From positions 7,846,823-7,910,822 of the forward strand of contig NC_135228.1 in NCBI RefSeq assembly GCF_052324685.1: 64,000 nucleotides of DNA, given 5' to 3'. The position numbers were made by a program, and so were the translations under genes. Source of the stretch: Brachyhypopomus gauderio (lineage: Eukaryota > Chordata > Actinopteri > Gymnotiformes > Hypopomidae). The notes beneath the pieces are model-generated. The model was given only the letters and a program-made list of their open reading frames with translations. It did no database searches and was not told where the DNA came from. How positions within the stretch are numbered: position 1 is the stretch's first letter; each line of letters opens with the position of its first letter. Positions 22,044 through 33,282 of this stretch are shown here, in pieces.

Positions 22044-22918
22044 CTGACAAGGCAGAAGTCAAAGCTTAAAATTAAAGTATGAAAATCGCAGCATGAATAT
22101 TACACTCTTGCACGAAAAAAAGAAAAAACAAATTAAACCCATGCTTATCTTAATGCCTAATTATTGTGCATATTTGTGCATTGTGCATATTTATGTGCAT
22201 ATTTATATATCTATAAAATTGAAATGTGTACCTAAAATGAAGGTTCGCATGCGTCTCTGTCTTCTCAGTGCCATCTCAGCCCCCTTGTGGCAACTCTTAA
22301 CGACTTATGAGTCCTCTGGAGCAGTCTTAACTTTTCGGGAGAGTAAGAGTGATTCTTATACTTATATAGTTTTGATAACAGGCACTTACACTTAACTCTG
22401 TGAGTAGGAGCAAATCTAAGAATTTTTCAGCACTTAAGTCTAAAATTCCACTCTAAGAAGTTTGATAAATACGGGCCCTGATCTAGAGCACAAACAAAAG
22501 TCACTCAAATTTGCTTTGACAACATAGGATTTGTGTGTCCACACATCCCCGAAAAAAAGCAGAGTTGTCACATTAAGGCGCAAAAATGACTTTGACTGAC
22601 AATTTACAATGTGAATGTAGCTGCTTCAAAATCATCTAAAAAGGTGAGCTTCTGAACAAAAATACTGGATATTCAAACCTTTTTAGCTCCAGAATCACTG
22701 CGACAATAATCAGTCACTTCTTACAACTGTGATTGGCCAGGTAGTATTCATGCTGTGCAGTGATTGGCTAGATAGAGGAGGGCGATGTACTGAGTTAAAC
22801 TACAACACAGTCACTAGAGCTGCCTCAACAAGCCAAATACAGGATTACAGCTGCATGTATGAACATCACACACTAATAATGGAGTCAGACTGTGTTGTGG
22901 TGTTTTATGTGAGCAATG

Positions 22919-22919
<1 letters not shown>

Positions 22920-22964
<45 letters not shown>
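22920..22964. repeat. (GT)n microsatellite
   Basis: GT array ending eight bases before the acceptor of the TNF-receptor-like exon at 22973. Confidence 0.97.
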
Positions 22965-22966
<2 letters not shown>

Positions 22967-22972
22967 CCCCAG

Positions 22973-23904
<932 letters not shown>

Positions 23905-24382
23905 GTGTGTGTGTGCCACCTGTGGCGACCCGGCCCCCCAACCGTGACACCTTCAAGTAGCAGAAAAGAGCTTACACAATTCAGTTTCCCACAATTACAT
24001 AATTAGATAAACTGACATGACACAAAATATACAATTTTCAAAATCATTTATTGCAGCCACTTCTCATTGGCTACAGAATTTCATCAACTTTAATAAAATA
24101 TTTACTTTGCAGTTCAGATTTCCTGACAATAACAACACAACTTTGAAATCCAACTAAAGAACAAAATCATTCTTCTCAGAACTTTACTGGCCTCTAAAAA
24201 GAACCAGGTTTGTGCACTTCTGATGCAGCTTCTGTTTCTGCAGCAAGGAAGAATGTATCCATAATTATCCATAATGTATCAAAGTATCCATAATTTATTA
24301 AATTAAACTATTTGTGTTTTTCTGTATAAAACATGATTACACCATATTCTGTGCTGTCCTTTAATGCTTACTGTGGTGCAGT
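23905..24382. other. No gene seen
   Basis: The sequence continues past a possible donor (GTGTGTGTG) of the TNFR-like remnant. It is AT-rich, with no recognised cytoplasmic-domain exon. Confidence 0.45.
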
Positions 24383-25228
24383 TTATGTACCTCTATATGA
24401 CTGCAGCTGATGCTCCAGTTCAGAGTTTATCAGGTCTTTCTCTGAAAGTTGTTGCAGCAAAGTCTTGCAGAGAGACTTTGCTCTTTTTTCTCTGTCTTTG
24501 GCATTTTTTGCCTTCTTCCTGAGCCTTTCCAAGTCTTCTCCTAGCTTGGATACCTGATTGCTGCGAACGGAATCTTGGTCATCTTTTTGATAGGTATGTT
24601 CCTGCAAAAAATGACAGTATGATCAAGAATACTTGATCATTAGTTGTAAATGCCAAGCTTAAAAGCAGCTCTCAGAAAGAGGTCTAATAAATGATAAAAA
24701 TTCTTGTTTGAAGTTCTAATTCTGGTGTCTGCCAATCTTTGATGCAGATCTGAGCACTGTCATGGACGAAGCAAAGGTTAGTGATGGGCTAACCATTGCT
24801 CCATCTAGTTGCTGACAATAAAACACAACCCTTACCACACATATGTATGAAGTACTTGGTTCACTGCATTGAAGGGGTCTCAGGGCACATGCACTGTTAT
24901 GGCTCCTTCTCTTAGCTGGTAGCTTTTGCTGACAGAAATATGAAATAACATCCTTAAGTTGTATGATAACATGGATGACACCAGCAAAAATATTAATAGT
25001 TGAAAACACGGTAAAAATGTTAGGAATACTACCTGCAAATGGGGTGGAAGGTTGAAAATCTGCAGCACTGCTCCTTCTCTAACATGTGCCCTCTTCAGTG
25101 TACGGTTGATATCAGTGGGCAAGCAGTGAGCACTGCATATCCTTTCTGTAGATGACGGTCCTCTCAGACGTCCACACTTTTTGACCCACAAATTGTACAG
25201 CTGATATTTTCTTTGTTTGTTGGGAAAT
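24383..25228 (-). CDS. THAP-domain protein fragment (P-element/THAP9-like)
   Basis: The exon 25033-25228 encodes FPNKQRKYQLYNLWVKKCGR, then ERICSAHCLP and REGAVLQIFNLPP. This matches the second half of a THAP zinc finger: the conserved Trp, the distal Cys-x2-His pair and the terminal AVPxxF-like motif. The exon 24836-24928 joins in phase and encodes a basic linker (KLPAKRRSHN). A further exon (24383-24601) encodes a coiled coil with LRKKAKNAKDREKRAKSLCK and the LSEKDLINSELEHQL motif found after the THAP domain in THAP9/P-element-type proteins. The first exon with the N-terminal Cys pair was not found. The sequence at 24720-24815 has an acceptor but then a stop. No RNase-H-like transposase core follows. 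It is a truncated domesticated gene or a transposon relic. Confidence 0.6.
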
Positions 25229-25856
25229 CTGTGTAGAAAAATGGCATTGATTAAAAAAAAACCCTGTATTAACCTGTTCATTAAAAAAATAATTATGGCA
25301 AATTTAATTGACTTAAATTTTCATTCGGTTTCATTATTTATTCAGTTTGTGTGAGAGAGTATCTATGGGACATAATGCCAACTGGACTGAACATCGTCCA
25401 CACAACATTAATGAGCAAGCACACAACCAAAATAAAAATGTTTTTTAAACCTTAATCTAATCACTTAACAAGTACAACACAACATGACTATGATTAATCA
25501 AGGGGGTTGGAACTCCTGAAGATTAAATGAAACCTCCTAACCGGCAAGTTTAACTTTGGTTAAAGTTTTCTATCTATTCATGTTTTATATGGGAATATTT
25601 AGGCTATATTAATGACATTAACAAAGTTCCGATAGTCAGAGAAATGCTAATGATTGGAGTGACCCAGTATGTGAATTTAAAAACGTCAGTTTCTGAGATA
25701 GCGTTCAAATGTACAAAGTAAGTTGCCATTTTTTCACGTTTGGAGCACGACTGCAGCTCTGACTACACCAGGGAAGTCCAGACCATCTGGTCTCAGAGGA
25801 AACGTTGTTAGCATGCAACAACGTTCCCCCTGAAACTGCTGATATAAACCAATAAG
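25229..25856. other. No gene seen
   Basis: AT-rich, presumably the first intron or upstream flank of the THAP-like fragment. I looked for an exon with the first THAP cysteines and did not find a convincing one. Confidence 0.4.
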
Positions 25857-26968
25857 TCATTATGTAAAACCACCTGCCTAATATGATCCCGCACATTAAA
25901 GTGAAATGTGAGATGCTAGCAGCCAGAGCACACATGATCCATATCTCACCACCAGTTCTAATATGTGCATGGACTCCACTGTGGAAGGTGGTACCACGAT
26001 ATTTACAGCAGATCCTTTAAAGTCCTGTAAGTTGAGACATGGGGCCTCCACAAATCAGACATGTTTCACCACATCCCACAGATGCTCGATCGAGATCAGG
26101 GGAATTTGGGGGCAAAGTCAACACATTTGTCATGTGCCTCAGACTGTTCCTGAACAGTTGTTTTTTCAGTGTGTCAGGACATACTGTGTTGCTGAAAGAG
26201 GCCACTGTTTGGGAACTGTCTGAGGAACATAACCAACATGACCCGTTAGGGAATACTATGCTATGAAGGGATATACAGGACTGTGGCAATGTTTAGGTCA
26301 GTGGTACAAGTCAATGTAACATCCACATGAATGCCAGGACCCAATGTTATCCAGCAAGACACTGTCAGATCACCTCTGCCTCCTCTGGGTTGACTTCTTC
26401 CTAAGAGTGCATCCTGATACCATCTCTTCCCCAGACAGCCACATGATGTTTGATGTGGTTCATCAAACGGAGAGCCCATCTCACATTGCTCCATGGGTCC
26501 AGTTCTGATGCGCACACCAGATGCCCACTGTATGCACTTTCAATGGTAGACAGGGTTCAGTGTGGACACACAGACCCATATACAGCGATTTGTGCAATGT
26601 GTTCTGACAGTTTTCTTTCATAGGCAGCATTTTCAGCAATTTGTGCTGCTGTAGCTCTTCTATGGGATCAGACTGAACCCATGGCCTGTTTCACTCTTTG
26701 TCTTTCCCTGGACCACTTTTGGTAGGTACTAACCACTGCACACCAGGAACCCTCTAGGAGACCTGCTGTTTGGAAGATGCTCTGACCTAATTGTGTAGCA
26801 TTGGCCCTCAGATACTTACACTTGCACATTTCCCCCAAGCTTCTAGCACAAGAACCCTAGCTGCCTAATCCCATGCCTTAACTTAGCACTGAGATATTGA
26901 ATTGAGATATAATGAAATTCAATTTAATTCACCTGTCAGTGATTTTAAAGCTGTGGCTGATCGTTGTG
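25857..26968 (-). mobile_element. Tc1-like transposon relic
   Basis: The left edge reads CCACCTGCCTAATATGATCC. The right edge reads CACCTGTCAGTGATTTTAAA then GTGGCTGATCG. Both are recognisable ends of a widespread fish Tc1-like family. Between them, in reverse orientation, are blocks of its transposase gene: CATGGACTCCACTG, CAGATGCTCGATCGAGATCA, ATGCCAGGACCCAATGTT, TGGACCACTTTTGGTAGGTA and GGAGACCTGCTGTTTGGAAG. Stops and frameshifts are frequent. The right end is also the start of the duplicated segment at 26937. Confidence 0.8.
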
Positions 26969-27565
26969 TGTGATGTAAGTAAACTAACAGTGTATGACTC
27001 ACGAGGCAATATCAAAAACCTAATTCTCATGTGGGAAGTTCCCCAGAGTGACAGGAATGCCGTGTTCCCATCAAATGTGCTTTTGCTGTGTTTACGGAGT
27101 ACACAATTTAAAGTAACTAGTTTTCACTTAATAGCAGATAGAATAGAATAGAATTAGAATAGAATAGAAACAGCCTTTATTGTCCCACAGAGGGGAAATT
27201 TAGGTGTAACAGTGTAGTGTACAGTGTAACAGGTGTAACAGTAGTGTACAGTGTAACAAGTGTAACAGTCCTGGGTCCACCGTCTGTACTTTGCATCATT
27301 CCTGTCTGTGATGAGGCCAATTGTGGCAAAGATGTCAGAGAACTTCTGCAGATGGCAGCATGGGGAGTTGATGGAGAAGTCTGCAGTGTAGAGGGTTCTT
27401 GTGGGGCCCCCGTACTGCAGACCGGCCTGTCAGAGACACAGCCCTGTGTCCTCACGTACTGTGGACAGTCAGTGAGGTAGTCCAGTATCCACTGGGACAA
27501 GTGGTGGTCCACTCCTAACAGCTCCAGCTTGGCCCTCAGAGGTCCTGGCTGTATGGTGTTGAAAG
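26937..27565. repeat. Direct duplication, copy 1
   Basis: About 630 bp are repeated at 29013-29646 with high similarity. The segment includes the right end of the Tc1 relic, a flank of about 180 bp, an AGAAT/ATAGA microsatellite and part of a LINE. Because the shared block crosses several element boundaries, it is a duplication of already assembled DNA rather than two insertions. Confidence 0.9.
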
Positions 27566-27670
27566 CAGTGGAGAAATCAAAGAACATGATCCTCACAGTG
27601 CTACCAGGCTTCTCCAGGTTGGTCAGAGCTCAGTGCAGGAGGTAGATAATGGCATCATCCACCCATCCAC
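27165..27670 (-). mobile_element. Non-LTR retrotransposon 3' fragment with RT remnant
   Basis: The minus strand encodes IMFFDFSTAFNTIQPGPLRA and LTDCPQYVRTQGCVSDRPVC STGAPQE, which correspond to reverse-transcriptase motif A and the following region, with PQG changed to PQE. The 3' end is TTCCCCTCTGTGGGACAATA, followed by a TTCTA-type tail. The fragment is heavily 5'-truncated with an internal deletion. Confidence 0.8.
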
Positions 27671-27739
27671 AGGTAGATGACATACTTTAGATAGTAAATC
27701 TTTCACTTTTATCATGTGTTTTTCCTAATGCATTAAAAA

Positions 27740-28985
27740 CGTAACTGGTGAAGTCTCTGTTTAAAAATAAAACCTTGGAAGCAACTGTGCTAAATAATTA
27801 CAGACCTATCTCAAATCTACTGTTTATTGGGAAAATAACTGCAGAATGGTCTTTAAGCAACTTACGGATTTACAATCCACAAGTGGTTATAAATTTTTGT
27901 CAGGATTTGACCTACTCATAGGTACTGAGTACTGAGTAGTACTGAGACTGCTCTGATTAAGGTAATTAATTACATTAATTTGAACACACATTCGGGGAAG
28001 CTGTCTGTTATGTTCCTGCTTGACCTTACTGCAACCTTTGATACTGTAGACCATAACTTTCTTATAGACTAGAAAAGTGGGTTGGTCTCTCAGGAACAGT
28101 CCTAAAATGGTTCAGTAATTACCTGCAAGGCAGGAATTATTTTGCTGAAATTGAAAATAAGGTTTCTGAAACAGTTCCAGTGACTTGTGGTGTTCCACAA
28201 GGTTTGATTCTCAGGTCATTCCTATTTAATTTATACATGCTTCCACTTGAACAAATCATACGAGATCCTCTGCTATTGTACCATAGCTACACAGATGACA
28301 CTCTACTACTTTGCCCTTTCACCAGACAACTACAGTCCCTGTTACTCTCTCTGTAAGTGCCTTATGAACACATCACTAACTGGGTGGATCAAAACGTTCT
28401 ACAGTTGAATAATGATAATACAAAAAATATTTGTATTTGATAATAGCAACGGAGTAGCAATGAAATAGATACCTACTTAGACTTCTAATCTCTACACTCT
28501 AAAGAGCTAGCTCGTAACCTAGGCGTACCAATAGCCTCTGATCTCAGTTTTAGCAATCACTTAAAGTCAGTTCCTAAGTCAGTGTTTTATGATCTTAAGA
28601 ACATCAATAAAAAAACAAAAAGAGATTTGTTGACTAAATCAGATTTTGAGAAACTCAAACTCATCCATGCTTTTGTCTCTAGCAGGGTTGATTACTATAA
28701 TGGCCCCCTAGCAGGACTTCCAAAAAAAGATAATCAAACAGCTACAGCTGCTTCAAAATGCAGCTGCTAGAGTTCTCACTAAGAGCAAAAATAAGTGATC
28801 ACATCACCACATTCTTAATTTCTTACACTGTCTACCAGTACACTACAGGATAGACTTCAAGGTATTAATATAGGCCTATAAATCACTTAATGATGTAGCA
28901 GTGTGTTTATCTGATATGCTGCAGAGTTATGAGCTGAGCAGAAATCTTTGGTAATTAGTAACTAACTACAGTCCTGCTAACTAGT
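27740..28985 (+). mobile_element. L2-clade LINE reverse-transcriptase relic
   Basis: Plus-strand blocks read NNYRPISNLL, LSVMFLLDLTATFDTVDHNF (motif A), WFSNYLQGRNYFAEIENKVS, TCGVPQGLILRSFLFNLYM and YTDDTLLL (motif C, YADD-like). They continue to VFYDLKNIN, KLKLIHAFVSSRVDYYNGPL and AGLPKK. This order is that of L2-type ORF2. Stops and frameshifts break it throughout. It lies between the two duplicated segments. Confidence 0.85.
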
Positions 28986-29012
28986 TGGAAAAGACCATTT
29001 AGGGGTTTCCAC

Positions 29013-29646
29013 CAGTGATTTTAAAGCTGTGGCTGATCATTGTCTGTGATGTAAGTGAACTAACAATGTGTGACTCATGAGGCAATATCAAAAACCTCAT
29101 TTTCATGTGGGAAGTTACCCAGAGTCACAAGAATGCCATATTCCCATCAAATGTGCTTTTGCTCTGTTTACGGAGTACAGAATTAAAAGTAACTAATTTT
29201 CACTTAATAGCAGATAGAATAGAATAGAATAGAATAGAATAGAATAGAATAGAATAGAATGTCTATTGCCTTTATTGTCCCACAGAGGGGAAATTTAGGT
29301 GTAACAGTGTACAGTGTACCGTGTAACAGGTGTAACAGTCCACAAAGTCCTGGGTCCACCGTCTGTACTTTGCATCATTCTTGTCTTTGATGAGGCTAAC
29401 TGTGGCAAAGACGTCAGAAAACTTCTGCAGATGGCAGCATGGGGAGTTGATGGAGAAGTCTGCAGTGTAGAGGGTCCTTGTGGGGCCCCCGTACTGCAGA
29501 CCGGCCTGTCAGAGACACAGCCCTGTGTCCTCACGTACTGTGGATGGTCAGTGAGGTATAGTGCAGTATCCACTGGGACAAGTGGTGGTCCAGTCCTGAC
29601 AGCTTCAGCTTGACCCTCAGAGGTCCTGGCTGTATGGTGTTGAAAG
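29013..29646. repeat. Direct duplication, copy 2
   Basis: Begins CAGTGATTTTAAAGCTGTGG and ends GCTGTATGGTGTTGAAAG, as copy 1 does. It differs by scattered substitutions, a longer ATAGA microsatellite (29215-29260) and small indels. The distance between copy starts is 2076 bp. Confidence 0.9.
29230..29646 (-). mobile_element. Second copy of the LINE 3' fragment
   Basis: Carries the same RT remnant as 27165-27670 (PQYVRTQGCVSDRPVCSTGA, here with PQG retained) and the same TTCCCCTCTGTGGGACAATA tail. It exists through duplication of the segment, not an independent insertion. Confidence 0.8.
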
Positions 29647-31699
29647 TACACTGACATAAATTCTTCTATTGAAATATATCATAACAGGGAAAGACCTGCA
29701 TACAGAAATGCTTCTGAATTGCATCACTTTCCTACTGTTCTACACAGAGCACAAGATAGGCTTTTAATTATATTTCATTATTTTCTGATTCTTGCATCTC
29801 ATGCTATATCTAAACAAACATCCCCAACCCAAATATTTACTTGGATATTATAGAAAGGGTTATACAAGACATACAAGATAAAGTTGTAACACAGAATAAC
29901 TCATTTGTGTGTGCATTAGCATTTGAAGCTTCTTTTGAAATTAAGCTTCATATTCATGTCTCATTCTGTTTGTAGTTCTCATTTCATGCTCTCCCTGAGA
30001 TATCTTAGACCATATTCATGAAATTCAATGTCCAGCTTTTAATGTAGAGCGTGTGCTTCCTCCTAGTGGCTTGAAACATATACAACTGCCAACCTTATTT
30101 CAGAAGATGTCAAAAACAAACTACTTTACACATTGTCTGATCTATACAGACTACTTTCCCCTTGGGGGAAAAAAAAAAACAGCCAGCAGCCAGACACACA
30201 GCTGGAACGAGCCAGTTCAAGCCGGAATAATCTGGAACGAGAAGCAGACATTTCAAATACTACAAAGGAGTTCAGTACATTGACATAAATGCAAGATTAA
30301 AGAAAGGAGAAATATTAACTGTCCTCATGTCCCCAGTGTAGCCGTGCCTGAATCCTCACATAAACTGAGGCCATCATCTTTACTCCTAATTGTTTCTGCC
30401 ACTAAGGCACATGTTTACTGGGCTAATTTGCCTGTAATCTGCCCATCTTAAATTCCTCCTAATGGGCTGCTTTGAACTTTTTTTGAGAATTAGTTTCATG
30501 TTCTTCCATAATTCCTGCACTGGGCAAAACACCATGTCACCCCCGTAGTTCCATTAAAGAGGGGAGTAATTACAGATGAAGAGGTTCTACTGTAGATGTG
30601 TGTTCATTTGCACTGGATACACTGCACAATCATTCCGTCTTTTTCTGTGATTCTGTACCTGATGAGTGATGTTTACCTTCAGTGATGGGACACAGTTTCC
30701 TGCAATATTGTTTCATCATACTCAGTGAAGAATTTAGACCATGGTTTCTTGGCTTTTTCTTATTTCGAACCCCCAGTTCCAGGGATTTATCCAGTCCTGA
30801 TTCATTGATGGATTTTAAATGCAACCATCCCCTGTCTTAATAACAGTAGTCTCACCACTGCTGCTTTCAATTTAAATTTAATTTAACTTAATTCAGAATT
30901 CCAGAGTTCAGTTCCAACTAATCTGTTTTAGAGTGCCATATTTGATGTTCATATTTGGCCTGTGTCAGAGAAACCTCGGCACTGCAAACTGTAATTTAGC
31001 ACCTGTGAGTTGTAATCTACAACTTGACCAGCAGATGTCTCCCTTGAAGAGGAAATGCAGCAGGAAAGACGTTTGCTTGGATGCCCACAAACGTAAAATA
31101 CCCGAATGTATTTCACAAACGTTAACTATGCTTCAGTTAAATGTGCATTGTGTTGTGATTGTGTCATCTCTGGGGAGTGCCCAATAGCAATGCACTATGG
31201 GACAGTTTACCTCTGGACATTGGCAGACAGAAAATTAACAAAATCCAGAAGAATCATGTGTCACATAATGGAAGGAAATAATGGACTACTGATATTTAAT
31301 CATTCTCTGCTCTCTCTCTCTCCTTCCCTCCACCCTCTGTCTCTTTCTGAATTATAAAGATCGTAGCTTTTACCAGTCAGATCAGATATGCCAGTGTCTA
31401 GTAACCAGTAAGATATGTATTTATGCACCAACTAAACGTTTTCCCACACTCATTTGTGGAGTAATGCTGGCTCAACTAAAAAGAACAGAACTTCGTCATT
31501 TAATTCAAATTCATACAAAATAGCCACTGAAAAATCTACATGATATAAACCGCCTGTGGGTATTTGTTATTTTTATTAAAGTTTTAATTTTACCTTGATT
31601 GTTATTGAACAATTATATATGATTTTTAAATAATAAACCACTGTCTTACATGCGTATTTACAATATAAGTAAACTGCTGAAACATATGCGTGACATATT
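29647..31699. other. Intergenic, no gene seen
   Basis: AT-rich with short frames. The frame 30933-31187 (+) has no recognisable domain. CT-rich near 31300-31345. Confidence 0.45.
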
Positions 31700-32950
31700 T
31701 GATGACGCATTTATCCGATATTCAGTGTAGCAGGTACTGCAGCTTTAAGCGAGCTCTCCAAGGTAAGTAGGAAGGCAGGCGTGTACGAGAACGCGCAGCT
31801 TGTGCGCGCACCCGCGTTCCGTGTGTGGATATTCAGTTTTTTAAGAAATTGCGAGCTGGTCTTCGAAACTAGAATACAACACAGCAACGCCGGCATTGCA
31901 TCAGGCTCCAGGCAAGTATATCGTAATAAAATGTCTATATTAGCCTTCAGTTTAACAACCTCTGAGAGAGACACGATACAAAGGGGTTTCTCTCCAGAAA
32001 AATGACCGGCTCGAAGTAGACAGGCCCGCGAGTGCCGTATCTCGAGACGGGCGCAGGATACCAGCGGAACTTCACGTCTTTCATTCGTTCCTTCGCCCGG
32101 ATTTTGATCATTTTTTCAGCTTACAAATCGCATGTTCATTGTTGGAACTTTTACGTGCTGGACCCTCTCGACACACGAACGTTAAAAACAGCCTAGAGTG
32201 GCCGGCCGGCAACGGAAGCTGGTTCCTCTGCGGTGTCTCTTAGCTCTGCTCGCCGGTCACTGGCGCAGTCTCCGCCGCCAGCGGGACACGGGGACAGCCC
32301 GGTGCTGCGGTCCCTCACTACGGGCTCGGAGGGGTTCTGGAGGCTAGCGAGCTGCAAAACACGAAATGTAAACGAAACAAGGAAAGGTTATAACGCCACA
32401 CTGTGCGGTGTAACACTTTGATGGAGTTGCTACGCCTATTGCTGCGACCGTAACGTGAACGTTGTAAGTAGCGGGTGGATGTGCCGCTCAAGCCGGGCAG
32501 CTCCGCCTAATCGAGAGAGGGTGGTTCCGAATAACACCGCAAACGTTGCAGCTACTGCGACGTTAATGTTAAAGAGCTTCGTTTTATTAAACCGTTGGGG
32601 TGGTCAGCGTAATTATAAAGTGTTTATAAATTTGTGAAACGTTGTCACGTTTTTATTTTTGTGGCATTTTTCGTCCCCCCCCCCCCCGTACCCAGTCCGT
32701 GTGACTGGCGAACGGGGCTGTAAATTGCCGTCGCTAATTCTGGATTCAAAACAAACAGATTGGCGGGTTGAGCGTCGCTCACGTGACCGCTACACCTGCG
32801 GCGCCGTGCGCGCGACGAGACCGACGCTGACGGGCTGAACGCGTCGTCACGGTTGTCGAAGCGGACGGTTTTCGTTCAAAACGGTTGTTTCTAGACGTGT
32901 GCTCGGTTTAGTCGCCTTATAGTCGTGGTTTCTGACAGCTCAGTGTTTTA
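31700..32950. promoter_or_regulatory. CpG-rich putative promoter of ppp1r26
   Basis: CpG dinucleotides are dense (for example GAACGCGCAGCTTGTGCGCG and CGTGCGCGCGACGAGACCG), in contrast to the AT-rich flanks. The block lies 0.3-1.5 kb upstream of the acceptor used by the ppp1r26 coding exon. A strong donor (CCAAG then GTAAGTAGG, exon end about 31762) and other candidates could end a non-coding first exon; I cannot choose between them. A 15-base C-run lies at about 32675. Confidence 0.6.
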
Positions 32951-33216
32951 TTGTGTCCGTTGCGTTGATGGTGAATTGTTTAAAGTTAGTGACACGAAGC
33001 AAAAACTGCATTAATGCTTTTATCAAAGCAGTTTCATGCCCTCAGAACTGCCATATTATACAACTTCACGTATGAAACTAAAGGTTAGATTCTTTTGAGA
33101 TTAAAATGTTAGTTATTTTATTGTTGAATATTATCTGTAAAAACTGCCATTTTACATCCTAAAAACAAACACTGATCAGTTTAGCTAACAAACTTTTCTT
33201 CGATTTCTCTTTTCAG

Positions 33217-33282
33217 AATGTGATCAGCTCGCTGGCCCCCCCATGCCCCTCCCCCCCTTCTGCCCTCCTCTATCATTCTATA
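33217..33282 (+). promoter_or_regulatory. ppp1r26 leader with two upstream AUGs
   Basis: The exon starts after CTCTTTTCAG. Its second base begins ATGTGA (33218-33223), a start codon directly followed by a stop, in a favourable context (A at -3). A second ATG at 33243 opens an overlapping frame that runs past the main start in another frame. Together they would be expected to lower translation from the main ATG at 33283. Confidence 0.55.
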
